The notes: generated by a model not told the origin, from the sequence alone. A stretch of 64,000 nucleotides of DNA from Ancylobacter sp. IITR112 (GCF_041415945.1 NZ_JBGCUS010000003.1:1-64000), one strand, 5' to 3'; shown: positions 44,545 to 54,014, counted from the stretch's first letter. Numbers and translations: made by a program.

Positions 44545-45728
44545 TCACCCGTCCATCCCGCGCGCTCGAGATCAGCTTCATCGTCATCGCCCTTATCCTG
44601 CTCGCCAGTGTGCCGGCGCTGGCCCAGCAGGGCAGCGTGCTGACCACGCTTGAGAACCAGGTCTCGACAGCCGCAAAAGGCTGGGAGACGACGGTCATGA
44701 ATGCCGCGCGCTCCCTGTTCTGGATCCTCGCCGGCATCGAGGTTGGCATCGCCGCGGTATGGCTCGCCCTGCAGGCGGCCTCGCTCGACGCCTGGTTCGC
44801 CGAACTCGTCCGCAGAATCATGTTCATCGGCCTGTTCGCCTTCATCCTCGACAGGGGACCGGCCTTCGCCAAAGCGATCGTGGACAGCCTGTTTCAGATC
44901 GGCGCCAATGGCGGCTCGGCCTCGCCGGCGAACATCTTCGACGCGGGCATTCGCGTCGCCTCGAAGATGTCGGAGCAGGCGAAGTTCGGCCTGTTCGAGG
45001 ACAATGCGCTGGCCATCGCGGCCGTCTTCGCCATGGTCATCGTCGTCATCGCCTTCAGCCTGGTGGCGGCGATCTTCGTGGCGGTGATGGTCGAGATGTA
45101 TGTTGGTCTTCTCGCCGGCATGATCATGCTCGGCCTCGGCGGCTCGTCCTTCACCAAGGATTTCGCGGTTCGCTACCTGATCTACGCCTTCTCGGTTGGC
45201 ATGAAGCTGATGGCGCTGGTGATGATCGCCCGGATCGGCTCGGACGTCCTGCTCGGCCTCGCCGAGGCGCCGACGGCCACATCCGACCAGTTCATCACGA
45301 CGCTCGCCATCGCCGGCATTTCGGTCGTGGTGTTCATCATCGCCATGTATGTGCCGCCCATCGTGCAGGGCGTTGTGCAGGGCGCCTCGATCTCCGGCGG
45401 CATGGAAGCGATCCGACACGGCGGACAGGCCGCGACCTTCGCTGCCGGCGGCGCCTTCCTCGGCGCGAGCGCGGCGATGTCCGGCGCGTCGGCGGCGAGG
45501 AGCGCGAGGGCAGGGGGCTCCTCGATGGCAGGAGCGGCGCTGCGCGGCATGGCATCCGGCATCGGCAATGCGGGATGGGCGGCCGGCTCGGCGGCGAAAG
45601 AGAAGGCGATTGCATCGCCGGGCGCCTATGCCGGATCCCTACTCGGACTGGCGAACGCCAAGCTCGATCAGTCGCGCCAGAGATCGCCGGCGCCACCACC
45701 ACCGCCACCGCCGATTCAGGACAAGTGA
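44538..45728 (+). CDS. trbL: conjugal transfer membrane protein TrbL (VirB6-like)
   Basis: A 396-residue polytopic protein: signal (SFIVIALILLASVPALAQQ), five or more membrane helices in the middle, and a Gly/Ala/Ser-rich low-complexity C terminus ending in a proline run (SPAPPPPPPPIQDK). It overlaps trbK by 7 bp. Confidence 0.92.
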   Translation: MVVTRPSRALEISFIVIALILLASVPALAQQGSVLTTLENQVSTAAKGWETTVMNAARSLFWILAGIEVGIAAVWLALQAASLDAWFAELVRRIMFIGLFAFILDRGPAFAKAIVDSLFQIGANGGSASPANIFDAGIRVASKMSEQAKFGLFEDNALAIAAVFAMVIVVIAFSLVAAIFVAVMVEMYVGLLAGMIMLGLGGSSFTKDFAVRYLIYAFSVGMKLMALVMIARIGSDVLLGLAEAPTATSDQFITTLAIAGISVVVFIIAMYVPPIVQGVVQGASISGGMEAIRHGGQAATFAAGGAFLGASAAMSGASAARSARAGGSSMAGAALRGMASGIGNAGWAAGSAAKEKAIASPGAYAGSLLGLANAKLDQSRQRSPAPPPPPPPIQDK

Positions 45729-45746
45729 GGGGAGACGCGCATCAGC

Positions 45747-46406
45747 ATGGCCGCCAGTCCGCCCGACAATCCCTATATCGCCGCCCGCCAGGAATGGAAC
45801 GAGCGCTATGGCTCCTATGTGAAGGCCGCGGCCGCGTGGCGCGTCGTCGGCATCACCGGCATGCTGATGGCCGTTGTCGGCTTCAGCTACGCGCTTTATC
45901 AGAGCACGCAGGTCAAGCTCGTTCCCTACATCGTCGAGGTCGACCGCCTCGGCACGGCGGTGACGGCCGGCTTTCCCCAGCAGATCGAATATGCCGATCC
46001 CCGCGTCGTGCGCGCGACGCTCGGCACCTTCGTCTCGAACTTCCGCAGCGTGACGCCCGACGCGGTGGTGCAGAAGCAATATATCGATCGCACTTACGCG
46101 CTGCTGCGCACCTCCGATCCCGCGACCGAGAAGATCAACGCCTGGTTTCGCGGCAACTCCCCGTTCGAGAAGGCGAAGAACGCGACCATCGCGATCGAGG
46201 TCAACAATGTCGTGCGGCTCTCGAACCAGAGCTACCAGATCGACTGGACCGAATATGAGCGCGACCGGAAGGGCAAGGAGACCGCGGTGCGCCGCTTCCG
46301 CGGCATCGCAACCGTCACGCTCACACCGCCGCAGGACGAAGGCGTCATTCGCCTCAATCCGATTGGTCTCTATTTGCGGGACTTCGAATGGACCGCCCAG
46401 CTGTGA
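45747..46406 (+). CDS. trbF: conjugal transfer protein TrbF (VirB8-like)
   Basis: A 219-residue bitopic protein: cytoplasmic start ([19 protein letters not shown]), one membrane helix ([18 protein letters not shown]) and a periplasmic NTF2-like domain ending [16 protein letters not shown]. It forms part of the channel core. Confidence 0.93.
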   Translation: MAASPPDNPYIAARQEWNERYGSYVKAAAAWRVVGITGMLMAVVGFSYALYQSTQVKLVPYIVEVDRLGTAVTAGFPQQIEYADPRVVRATLGTFVSNFRSVTPDAVVQKQYIDRTYALLRTSDPATEKINAWFRGNSPFEKAKNATIAIEVNNVVRLSNQSYQIDWTEYERDRKGKETAVRRFRGIATVTLTPPQDEGVIRLNPIGLYLRDFEWTAQL

Positions 46407-47260
46407 AAGGCCCGCGCATTCCGATGGCTAGAGAAGGAACGATTATTCTCGGCGGGCTGCTCGCCCTGTCGACGCTCGTGGTGGTGTCTTTCGCTGCACT
46501 GCCCGTCGCCGCTCAGGGGATGAGCGCGAACGAGGCGAAAGGCACGAATATCTCCGGACATTGGCGGGGCTCGCGCGGGCTGGTCACGAGGGGAGCGGAC
46601 GGCAAGGTGATCTTCCTCTATGGCGAGATCCAGCCCTCGGTCGTGTGCTCGCCTCTGCAGGTCTGCGATATCGAGCTGCAGGCCGGCGAGGTCGTGCGTG
46701 ACGTGCTCGTCGGGGACACGGTGCGCTGGAAGGTCGAACCGGCGACGTCCGGAGCCGTGGGCGGGCAGGCGATCCATTTGATCGTCAAGCCGGCCGAGCC
46801 GGGGCTGGTCACCTCGATGGTGGTGACGACGTCGCGTCGCACCTACCACATCCAGCTCAAATCGCATCAAAGCCAGTACATGGCGCGCATCGGCTTCGAA
46901 TATCCCGAGGATGTCTCGACCCGCCTCTCCGACATCAACGCGCGGCTCGAGGCAAGCACGATCCAGGGCGCCGGGGTGCCGGCCGAGCAGTTGAACTTCC
47001 AGTACAGCGTCAGCGGCAATGCCGGCTGGCGGCCGACGCGTGTCTATTCGGACGGTGAGAAAACCTACATCCAATTTCCGCGCTCGATGTCCGGGCAGGA
47101 CGCGCCGGTCCTCTTCGTCGTTTCCGGCGGCCAGAACCGTATCGTCAACTACCGCATGAAGGGCAACATGATGGTGGTCGACTATCATGTCGATCGCGCC
47201 ATTCTCGTCTCTGGTGTCGGCTGGCATCGGGACAAGATCACCATCAGCAGGGGAGGGTAG
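46388..47260 (+). CDS. trbG: conjugal transfer protein TrbG (VirB9-like)
   Basis: A 290-residue periplasmic/outer-membrane complex protein. The N-terminal VirB9 domain ([28 protein letters not shown]) and C-terminal beta domain ([19 protein letters not shown]) are clear. The start at 46388 overlaps trbF; an ATG at 46424 would place the signal peptide ([20 protein letters not shown]) nearer the N terminus and is equally plausible. Confidence 0.92.
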   Translation: MDRPAVKGPRIPMAREGTIILGGLLALSTLVVVSFAALPVAAQGMSANEAKGTNISGHWRGSRGLVTRGADGKVIFLYGEIQPSVVCSPLQVCDIELQAGEVVRDVLVGDTVRWKVEPATSGAVGGQAIHLIVKPAEPGLVTSMVVTTSRRTYHIQLKSHQSQYMARIGFEYPEDVSTRLSDINARLEASTIQGAGVPAEQLNFQYSVSGNAGWRPTRVYSDGEKTYIQFPRSMSGQDAPVLFVVSGGQNRIVNYRMKGNMMVVDYHVDRAILVSGVGWHRDKITISRGG

Positions 47261-47263
47261 GCG

Positions 47264-47716
47264 ATGAGCGCCCGGCATCTCGTCCCCCGCCTCATTGCCG
47301 TCGGGCTCGCCGCCGCGCTGCTCGCCGGCTGCCAGACCCTCGGAGCAGATGGTCTCGTGGTCAGCTCGGCGCCGCAGGAGATCTCCGGCCCTGCAGCCAG
47401 TGCCATTGCCGGCGATATGGTCAGCCGCCTTGCCGAACATGTCGGACCCGGAACCGGGACGATTCTGTTGAAACCGGACGGCTCCCCGTTTGGCGGTGCG
47501 CTGGAAGCCTCGCTGAAGACCTGGGGCTATGCCGTGGTCAGCGACCAGAAGGCCGAGGGCGAGAAACTGATTCCGCTTGCCTATGTGATCGACAGCTATG
47601 ACGGCCAGGTGCTCGCGCGCCTCTCGACCGGCTCGCTCGACCTCGGCCGCGCCTACACCTCGACCTCCGCCGGCGCGACGCCGACGAGTCCGCTGTCGGT
47701 CATGCAGCGCGGGTGA
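47264..47716 (+). CDS. trbH: conjugal transfer lipoprotein TrbH
   Basis: A 150-residue lipoprotein with signal peptide and lipobox LLAGC (Cys at residue 23). The body ([31 protein letters not shown]) fits TrbH of Ti-type systems. It begins 3 bp after trbG. Confidence 0.9.
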   Translation: MSARHLVPRLIAVGLAAALLAGCQTLGADGLVVSSAPQEISGPAASAIAGDMVSRLAEHVGPGTGTILLKPDGSPFGGALEASLKTWGYAVVSDQKAEGEKLIPLAYVIDSYDGQVLARLSTGSLDLGRAYTSTSAGATPTSPLSVMQRG

Positions 47717-47728
47717 GGGGAGGGAAGC

Positions 47729-49015
47729 ATGGTTCAATCCCTCAAGCTCGGCGGCGAAGCGGCGGAGCCGAAGATCCGGCGGATCAATCGCCTGCCGATC
47801 GTGATCGCGATCGTTCTCGTCGTCGCCTTTCTCGCCGTGATCATCTATGGGCTGAGCTCGCGAGGATTGTACTTCTCGCGCAACCCGTCGATCGAGCAGG
47901 CCGGTGGCGCTCCGGCATCCACCTATGCCGACCAGTTGAAGCGTGGCGTGTCGGATGGAATCATTGGCGAGCCCGCAGAAGCGCCGGTATTTCAGCCGGC
48001 GCCGCCGGAGCGGACCGAGCCCGCGGCATCGCCAAAGCCGGCCGTGGTCCAGCCTGAGCGCCAGACGACGGAAGGGGAGCCGGAAGCCGTCTGGCGAGCG
48101 CGGCTCGAGCGCGAAGCCCAGGAACAGTACCTTCGTGAGCTCCAGCGCCAGCGCATGGCCCGGATGCAGGCGAACGACACGGCCTACGACTCGCCAATCG
48201 CCGTCAATGTCGACAAGCTGCGGACTGCGCGGACGGATCCCGCAGCCACGCAGCGCGCAGGCGCCGGCGCCACGGGCAGCGGCGGGGCCTCCGACCTCTA
48301 TGCGGCGGCGCTGCGGGGAGGCCTCACCGGCCAGAACCTCGATCCGAACGCCCAGCGCACGAAGGAGGACTTCTTCAATGCCGACATCAAGGAGCTCGGC
48401 TACCTCCCGAACCAGGTCGTGCCGCAGCGCTCGCTCTTTGAGCTCAAGCGCGGCTCGGTGATCCCTGCGACGCTGATCACCGGCATCAACTCCGATCTTC
48501 CCGGACGGATAACGGCACAGGTCAGCCAGAACGTCTACGACAGCGCGACCGGGCACCGCCTGCTCATCCCGCAGGGAACGAAGCTGTTCGGGCGCTACGA
48601 CAGCAAGGTGTCGTTCGGTCAGTCCCGCGTGCTCGTGGTCTGGACCGACATCATCTTCCCGAACGGATCGACGCTGCAGATCGGCGGCATGGCCGGGACG
48701 GACGCCGAGGGCTATGGCGGCTTCAACGACCAGGTGAATAACCACTATCTGAAGACGTTCGGCTCGGCGATCCTGCTCGCCGTCATCGGCGCCGGGATCG
48801 ACATGGCTGTCCCGCAGAACAACAATCCATTCGACAATGGAAACTCTGCCGAGGACGCCGCGCGACGGAATTTCGCGGAGACCTTCGGGCGGGTCGCCGA
48901 GCGCACCATCAACAAAAATCTCGACGTCCAGCCGACGCTGGAAATACGGCCGGGTTACAAGTTCAACGTCCTTGTCGATCAGGACATCATATTTCCGGGG
49001 ATCTATCGTGGATGA
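47729..49015 (+). CDS. trbI: conjugal transfer protein TrbI (VirB10-like)
   Basis: A 428-residue protein: cytoplasmic start, one membrane helix (PIVIAIVLVVAFLAVIIYGL), a proline-rich periplasmic stalk, and a VirB10 beta-barrel domain (LFELKRGSVIPATLITGINSDLPGRI, LLIPQGTKLFGRYDSKVSFGQ). It ends with the usual FNVLVDQDIIFPG. Last gene of the trb operon. Confidence 0.95.
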   Translation: MVQSLKLGGEAAEPKIRRINRLPIVIAIVLVVAFLAVIIYGLSSRGLYFSRNPSIEQAGGAPASTYADQLKRGVSDGIIGEPAEAPVFQPAPPERTEPAASPKPAVVQPERQTTEGEPEAVWRARLEREAQEQYLRELQRQRMARMQANDTAYDSPIAVNVDKLRTARTDPAATQRAGAGATGSGGASDLYAAALRGGLTGQNLDPNAQRTKEDFFNADIKELGYLPNQVVPQRSLFELKRGSVIPATLITGINSDLPGRITAQVSQNVYDSATGHRLLIPQGTKLFGRYDSKVSFGQSRVLVVWTDIIFPNGSTLQIGGMAGTDAEGYGGFNDQVNNHYLKTFGSAILLAVIGAGIDMAVPQNNNPFDNGNSAEDAARRNFAETFGRVAERTINKNLDVQPTLEIRPGYKFNVLVDQDIIFPGIYRG

Positions 49016-49108
49016 GTACAGGAAAGGACTGGTACTTTGGCGGTGTGGTTTAACTGGATGAGCGAGACCCTGTCCGAAGCAACGTCGGCTGCGCGCTGTC
49101 CAAGGCCG

Positions 49109-49159
49109 AGTGGCCTGACACAAGCGACAGCTCTCGCCACGGCGCTCAAGCTCATGTGA
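49109..49159 (+). pseudogene. possible C-terminal remnant of traR
   Basis: SGLTQATALATALKLM followed by a stop resembles the last residues of TraR-type LuxR regulators of rhizobial plasmids (LTQATALA, then an L-K-L end). It lies between trbI and traM, where traR is expected. Nothing else of traR is recognisable, so this is a weak, context-supported call. Confidence 0.35.
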
Positions 49160-49173
49160 GCGGACCGTTGTTG

Positions 49174-49494
49174 TCAGTCTGCCGGCACCAGCGGGATGTG
49201 ACCCAGCACGTCGAGGAGCGTTGAAAGGAGGGTCTGTTGGACATGCATGTCGATCATCGCACTCACATACGCGATGCGGGCGGGACCGACAGTGTCGCAA
49301 CTGGAAACGGGCGGGGCGTTGCGCCATTCCTCATATTTCGCCTCGGCTGCGTCACGAAGGTGCCGATACGTCATGATCGCCTGAATCGTGATTTCTTCGA
49401 GATCCCGCTTGGGCAGAGTCTCGGTCAGGCCGACGACCGGCCTCAGCGTTATCTTGTGCTCTGGCTGCACAGCGCAGTTCGTGTCGTTTCCCAT
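49174..49494 (-). CDS. traM: TraR antiactivator TraM
   Basis: A 106-residue helical protein similar in length and sequence plan to Agrobacterium TraM: KITLRPVVGLTETLPKRDLEEITIQAI, then ARIAYVSAMIDMHVQQTLLSTLLDVLGHIP. TraM binds TraR and prevents DNA binding, setting the quorum threshold for conjugation. It converges with trbI. Its normal target is not encoded intact in this window. Confidence 0.85.
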   Translation of the reverse strand: MGNDTNCAVQPEHKITLRPVVGLTETLPKRDLEEITIQAIMTYRHLRDAAEAKYEEWRNAPPVSSCDTVGPARIAYVSAMIDMHVQQTLLSTLLDVLGHIPLVPAD

Positions 49495-49876
49495 CCGTCT
49501 TCTTCTTCAAAGAATGTCCGCGGTGCGCCCCCGCAAACGTCAATCCCTGATCCCAAGCCGGGGGTTAGAAAACCGCGACTAGACGGTCCCTATGACCTTT
49601 AGCACCGAGGCGCCTGGACATACGTCACAGGCCCCCGGCCACGATGGTCAGAGGATCCTGGCGCCGCAACGGCCGACGCCAACCGCTAGTCGAGGGCTTT
49701 CTAAGGCCCCGGGCAGCGCGTACTGCCCTAGCCGCCCTTATAGTGAGGAGACAACGGTATCGCTAGAACGAAGCGGTGAATCGCACTAGTTTGCGCGGAG
49801 GCTGCTCACCGGTGCATGGACGGCACGTCAACGGCACGTCATAGGCGCAATTTCTGGTAGCGAGCCGACTGCAAGA
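49495..49876. other. spacer upstream of traM with a tandem repeat
   Basis: About 380 bp without a credible gene. The 11-bp unit ACGGCACGTCA occurs twice in tandem at 49820-49841; the remainder shows no repeat or motif I can name. Confidence 0.4.
49820..49841. repeat. two tandem 11-bp repeats
   Basis: ACGGCACGTCA at 49820-49830 and again at 49831-49841, about one helical turn apart, 36 bp upstream of the small gene at 49877. Could be an operator. Confidence 0.7.
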
Positions 49877-50161
49877 ATGGATAGAAATGGCAAGACCACA
49901 AAGCGGCTGCCGCAGACCATCGTCACCGCGCTGCTTTCCGGTCGTCATGCGCGGGTTGGCGGCAGAACGCCGCGCGAGCGTGGCTGCAATCTCACGCTCA
50001 TTGCCGCGTCATACGCGCGAGACGAGATTCTCTGCGAACGCGGGATCGGACCCGCGAGCGCCGATCGCATCGAGCAATGGTTGTCGGCACAAGGACTGGC
50101 TTTCCGCCGACCCGCCGATCAGGTATCCGATCTTTCCCAACATATTGAAAATATTCCATAA
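49877..50161 (+). CDS. small hypothetical protein with a helix-hairpin-helix-like segment
   Basis: A 94-residue protein. Residues about 40-80 (LTLIAASYARDEILCERGIG, then PASADRIEQWLSAQGLAFR) resemble short rhizobial proteins with an RNA-polymerase-alpha-C-terminal-like or HhH fold. The N terminus is basic. Coding status is uncertain: spacing and frame are reasonable, but I have no strong family match. Confidence 0.45.
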   Translation: MDRNGKTTKRLPQTIVTALLSGRHARVGGRTPRERGCNLTLIAASYARDEILCERGIGPASADRIEQWLSAQGLAFRRPADQVSDLSQHIENIP

Positions 50162-50371
50162 TTAAGCTTATGCGACTCGCGATTCTGGCCCTGTGACAAG
50201 GGCTTGGCGGGTCTCGGTTCCATAACGGCCGCGCCCCCGCGCCCTGCTCACCATCCTCCAGCGCCGGCGAAGCGGCCTTCGCCGGTTCGGCTTCGCGCGC
50301 TCAGCCATGATAAGGCTGGACTCTGATTTCTCCACATCTTAAACAGGCTGTAATATGATTTCAGTTCATTA

Positions 50372-50388
50372 AAATCAGATTGTGATTT
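50372..50388. promoter_or_regulatory. AT-rich inverted repeat upstream of the mobile mystery pair
   Basis: AAATCA-GATTG-TGATTT is a perfect inverted repeat in a distinctly AT-rich stretch (about 50320-50410); AAATCAGA recurs at 50388-50395. It precedes the XRE-type gene at 50419 and is a good operator candidate for autoregulation. Confidence 0.45.
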
Positions 50389-50418
50389 AAATCAGAGAGT
50401 GTGAAATAAGGTCCTACT

Positions 50419-50880
50419 ATGAGAACGGACATCCGCCAGAAGGCTAGGCAGCGGCTCGACGAACGATTGCTGGCGCTGAAGCCGACCGATCGCTTTCAGG
50501 TTCCGCCCAAGGGCTGGATCAGGGCGATCCGCGAGGCCTTGGGCATGACCGGGGTGCAGTTCGCCCGGCGGCTCAATGTGAAGCCGCAGAGCATCGACGC
50601 GTTGGAGAAGTCCGAGGCCAATGGCGCGATCAAGATCGAGACGCTGCGCCGGGCGGCCGAGGCGCTGGATTGCACGCTCGTCTATGCCCTCGTGCCCAAC
50701 AGCACGCTCGAGGACGCGGTGCGGGTGCGCGCGCGCAAGATCGCCCTGCGCGATCTCGGCCGGGTCGCACACACGATGAGGCTGGAGGCGCAGGGTACGG
50801 CTGACGCCGATCTGGAGGCACGGATCGATGCCTATATCCGCGACACGCTGCGCGATCGTGATCTTTGGGAACAGCCATGA
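50419..50880 (+). CDS. mobile mystery protein A (XRE-type HTH, antitoxin-like)
   Basis: A 153-residue protein with an HTH near residues 35-75 (WIRAIREALGMTGVQFARRL, then KPQSIDALEKSEANGAI), followed by AEALDCTLVYALVPNSTLED, the hallmark of the mobile mystery A family. It overlaps the Fic-domain gene by 4 bp. The pair occurs on mobile elements and behaves like a toxin-antitoxin unit by organisation. Confidence 0.88.
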   Translation: MRTDIRQKARQRLDERLLALKPTDRFQVPPKGWIRAIREALGMTGVQFARRLNVKPQSIDALEKSEANGAIKIETLRRAAEALDCTLVYALVPNSTLEDAVRVRARKIALRDLGRVAHTMRLEAQGTADADLEARIDAYIRDTLRDRDLWEQP

Positions 50881-51473
50881 CAGACCTGTTCCAAGAGCCC
50901 GACGATGCGACGCCCCTGACGCCGGCGGAGCGCGAAGGGCTGCGGCAGGCCTGGATCACGCATCGCCGCGATCTCAACGAAGCCGAGCAGGAGAACATCG
51001 TGCTGGGCGCGGCCTGGGCGCGACGCCAGCGGCGCCTGCGGGCCGCCGAGCTTCTCGACGAAGGCTTCGTGCGCACGCTGCATCGGCGTATGCTCGGCGA
51101 TGTGTGGAGCTGGGCCGGCGCCTATCGCCAGACCGAGCGCAACATCGGCGTCGCGCCCTATCGCATCGCGCCCGATCTTGCCGCCCTGCTGGACGATGCG
51201 CGCTATTGGGTCGAGCACCAGACCTACCCGGCTGACGAAATCGCCGTTCGGTTTCACCATCGAATGGTCTCGATCCATCCCTTTCCGAACGGGAACGGCC
51301 GCCATGCGCGGCTCATGGCCGACCTGCTGGTCGAGAAGTTGGGCCGCGAGAGCTGCAGTTGGGGCGGCGGCAGCCTCGCCGACGTCGGCGAGCTCCGCGC
51401 ACGCTACGTCGCGGCCCTCCAGGCCGCAGACGCTCACGATATCGCACCGTTGCTGGTCTTCGCGCGATCCTAA
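50877..51473 (+). CDS. mobile mystery protein B (Fic-domain, toxin-like)
   Basis: A 198-residue Fic protein with intact motif HPFPNGNGRHARLMADLL, including the catalytic His. The N-terminal segment TPAEREGLRQAWITHRRDLNEAEQENI is typical of the mobile mystery B family. Fic enzymes transfer AMP or related groups to proteins. The start at 50877 overlaps the partner stop (ATGA). No inhibitory S/T-xxx-E/D-GN motif is evident in it. Confidence 0.9.
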   Translation: MTDLFQEPDDATPLTPAEREGLRQAWITHRRDLNEAEQENIVLGAAWARRQRRLRAAELLDEGFVRTLHRRMLGDVWSWAGAYRQTERNIGVAPYRIAPDLAALLDDARYWVEHQTYPADEIAVRFHHRMVSIHPFPNGNGRHARLMADLLVEKLGRESCSWGGGSLADVGELRARYVAALQAADAHDIAPLLVFARS

Positions 51474-51519
51474 TGACGCCGTCGGGCGAGGTGGAGCCAA
51501 GCGACAACGTGAACGAGGG

Positions 51520-52161
51520 ATGATGCTGAAGCTCGACCATCTGACAATCATCGCACCATCCCTTGAGGCTGGCGCAGCTCATGTCCGCGATCAGCTCGGG
51601 ATTGACATGCCAACGGGCGGCAAGCATCCCCTGATGGGGACACACAACCTTCTTCTGCGCCTGAGCAACGCGGTCTTCCTGGAGGTGATCGCAGTCGATC
51701 CTACAGCGGATCGCCCTGACAGGCCTCGCTGGTTCGGACCGGACAATGCTGATGCCGTTCAGTCGGCCTGGGACGATGGCCGCCGACTTCGGGGATGGGT
51801 CGTACAAGCAAGCGATCTCGATGCTGTACTCGCGCAGCATGGCCCCACGCTTGGACGGAAGACGCGCCTCTCGCGCGGCGATCGAACGTGGCTATTCGCC
51901 GTTCCGCCTGACGGTTCGCTGCCCGTCGACGGCATCGCGCCATCGGCCATGGACTGGGAGGAGCGGGGAAGCCCTGCACCTACGATGCCGGAATTCGGCA
52001 CAAGCCTGCTTTCGTTCCAGATCGAGCATCCCGACCCCGGCCGGGTGAGCAAGCTCTATGCGAGATTGGGCGTGGTCAATCCATCGGAGGTCCGAAAGGG
52101 CGACCAATTCTGTTATCGCGCGCTGATCAACACACCCACCGGCGTGAATGAGCTCAACTGA
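51520..52161 (+). CDS. VOC/glyoxalase-like domain protein
   Basis: A 213-residue protein with the vicinal-oxygen-chelate pattern of the Glyoxalase_3-like family: LKLDHLTIIAPSLEAGAAHVRDQLGID, MGTHNLLLRLSNAVFLEVIAVDP and SFQIEHPDPGRVSKLYARLG. Substrate unknown. It follows the Fic gene by 46 bp and may be a passenger. The two adjacent ATGs at 51520 and 51523 are both possible starts. Confidence 0.8.
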   Translation: MMLKLDHLTIIAPSLEAGAAHVRDQLGIDMPTGGKHPLMGTHNLLLRLSNAVFLEVIAVDPTADRPDRPRWFGPDNADAVQSAWDDGRRLRGWVVQASDLDAVLAQHGPTLGRKTRLSRGDRTWLFAVPPDGSLPVDGIAPSAMDWEERGSPAPTMPEFGTSLLSFQIEHPDPGRVSKLYARLGVVNPSEVRKGDQFCYRALINTPTGVNELN

Positions 52162-52239
52162 TCGGCGAAGCTGCCCGCGTTGCTGGGCACCTTGGTCCGC
52201 GAAAACACGTCCGCACCATCCGCGAGTCAGGAACGGTGA

Positions 52240-52845
52240 TCAGTCTTTTGGTGGAGATCTGCCACCGATTCCCGAGAGATCGATGCGGATGCCCGCCTTG
52301 TTGGGATCACCAGCTTCGGGTTTCGCCTGTCCCGTCGCCTCGGGTGCGGTCGGGTCTGTCGCGGGCCCCTTTTCGGTCGCCGGAACGGCGACTTTCACAT
52401 CGCCGGGATCGGGTTCGCTGAATATCGCCCTTCCCTCAAAGCTTCCCGTCTGCCACGCATCGATCGCGTCGTCGAAGGCCTCGTCGACCGCGTTGCCGTA
52501 CCATTTGGTGACGATCCGGTAGACCTTGGCGAAGAGCTTCGTCCCCATGCGGATGTTGGCGCAGGCGTCGACCAGATCGGGCTTCAGCTCCGATACTTCG
52601 GTCACGCCCACCCCCGCCGGATATTGCGTGACGCCGACGCGCACGACGGCCTTTCCGACATGCTGGCGGACAAGAGCGATGGCCTCGTCCGCGGTGCCCG
52701 GCCGCGGCACCAGCACGACGCGGGTGCCGGATCGGACGGTGACCGCCAGCGGATCGGGCGAGCCCGCCTTTGCGATGAACGTCTCGACGATCGCCGGCTT
52801 CAGGCCGGGATCGGCGCATTGCTGGATGAGTGCGGCGTCTATCAT
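52240..52845 (-). CDS. traH: conjugal transfer protein TraH
   Basis: A 201-residue protein whose C-terminal end of the traAFBH operon and sequence (LIQQCADPGLKPAIVETFIAKAG, GVTEVSELKPDLVDACANIRMGTKLFAK) match TraH of Ti plasmids, a protein with a lytic-transglycosylase-like core. The Pro/Ala/Lys-rich tail is low complexity. Start 52845 lies 13 bp after traB. Confidence 0.85.
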   Translation of the reverse strand: MIDAALIQQCADPGLKPAIVETFIAKAGSPDPLAVTVRSGTRVVLVPRPGTADEAIALVRQHVGKAVVRVGVTQYPAGVGVTEVSELKPDLVDACANIRMGTKLFAKVYRIVTKWYGNAVDEAFDDAIDAWQTGSFEGRAIFSEPDPGDVKVAVPATEKGPATDPTAPEATGQAKPEAGDPNKAGIRIDLSGIGGRSPPKD

Positions 52846-52858
52846 AAGAACTCCCTGT

Positions 52859-54013
52859 TCATCGGTTGAAGGCGGTGACGAGCGGCAAGCCGAAGAGACG
52901 TGCCCAGGCGAGCGTGCTGGCGTTCTGGATGGCCACGATCGAAGTGCCAGCGGTCCACCAGCCATTGCCAGTGGCGACGATCGCGTCCGGCCGGTGCAGC
53001 ATCGACTGCAGGATGGGCCAGATGACGAGCTGCTCGTAGCAGATCAGCGGCGCGATCCGCCGGCCGGCGAGCTCGACGATCGGGTTGGCGAGGAGATGCG
53101 CCCTCGCCCCTCCATCCTGTCCCAGCCAACGGCGCCAAGGCTGCCACATGGAGACCGGAACCGGCATGCGCTCGCGATAAAGGATGCTGGCCTCCTGCGC
53201 CGAGATCTCGACGAGAACATTGTCGTAGCCCTGCCGATCGACGAGAGCGGCCCCGGCGACCACGACGAGGTCGCTGCCGCTGAGCGCGTTGCGCCAGAGC
53301 TGCTCGACGCTCGGCGTCCAGAATCCGAGAGCGCTTTCGGGGAGCACGACGATCCTACCGCCCTGCCCTTCGGCCCGCATGACCGAAGCGATCAGGTCGC
53401 GCTGCCGTTCGAGCGTGCCGTCGCGTCCGAGGCTCTGGCCCATATCCAGATCGACACCCCGGAATCCATCGGGGAGCGTCGGCGCCTGCCATGAGCCGGC
53501 CGACCACAGCCAGACCCCGCCGAGCACAATGGCGGCGATCGGCCAGGCTCGGGTCGTCATCGCGGTGAGCCCGACCACGGCGGCCGCAAGTCCCAGCCAG
53601 CCCCATCCGGGAAACAGCACGCCGGCGGCGGTCAGGGGGTGCGCCCAACCGACGATCCCGAAGGGCGGTACCGCCATCAGAGCCGCCGCCAGCACGAACC
53701 GGACCGCCCTGCCTCCTCCCGGCCGGCTCGTCCAGAGCAACCCGTGGACGGCGACGAAGGCGAGCGATGCGACAAGCCAGAGGAACAGGCCCGGGCCAAG
53801 GTCGGCGCCGTAGAAGTTGGCGACTCCCTGCGGCAGACCCCGCGAGGCCGCCAGGAAGTAAGCCGCCGCGACCAGCGCCGCGACGAAGCGGCTGCGCGCC
53901 AAGGCCCACAGCGTCGGGAACAGCATCGCGAGCGGCAGCGTCAACGGATCCCCAATCCAGCCGATGACGCCGACCAGCGCGGCGATCACGATCAGCACCA
54001 CGCCCCGCGCCAT
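52859..54013 (-). CDS. traB: conjugal transfer protein TraB (nitrilase-like membrane protein)
   Basis: A 384-residue protein: about six N-terminal membrane helices, then a carbon-nitrogen hydrolase domain (IVVLPESALGFW, IAPLICYEQLVIWP) like apolipoprotein N-acyltransferase. The Glu and Cys of the nitrilase triad are visible. Required or accessory in Ti-type transfer. Start at 54013, directly after the traF stop. Confidence 0.88.
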   Translation of the reverse strand: MARGVVLIVIAALVGVIGWIGDPLTLPLAMLFPTLWALARSRFVAALVAAAYFLAASRGLPQGVANFYGADLGPGLFLWLVASLAFVAVHGLLWTSRPGGGRAVRFVLAAALMAVPPFGIVGWAHPLTAAGVLFPGWGWLGLAAAVVGLTAMTTRAWPIAAIVLGGVWLWSAGSWQAPTLPDGFRGVDLDMGQSLGRDGTLERQRDLIASVMRAEGQGGRIVVLPESALGFWTPSVEQLWRNALSGSDLVVVAGAALVDRQGYDNVLVEISAQEASILYRERMPVPVSMWQPWRRWLGQDGGARAHLLANPIVELAGRRIAPLICYEQLVIWPILQSMLHRPDAIVATGNGWWTAGTSIVAIQNASTLAWARLFGLPLVTAFNR

Positions 54014-54014
54014 G

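Noticed and set aside
46370..49327. A 985-codon open frame on the minus strand opposite trbG-trbI
   Set aside because: It is antisense to three well-recognised trb genes, is rich in Arg/Asp/His typical of reverse reading of GC-rich genes, and matches no family.
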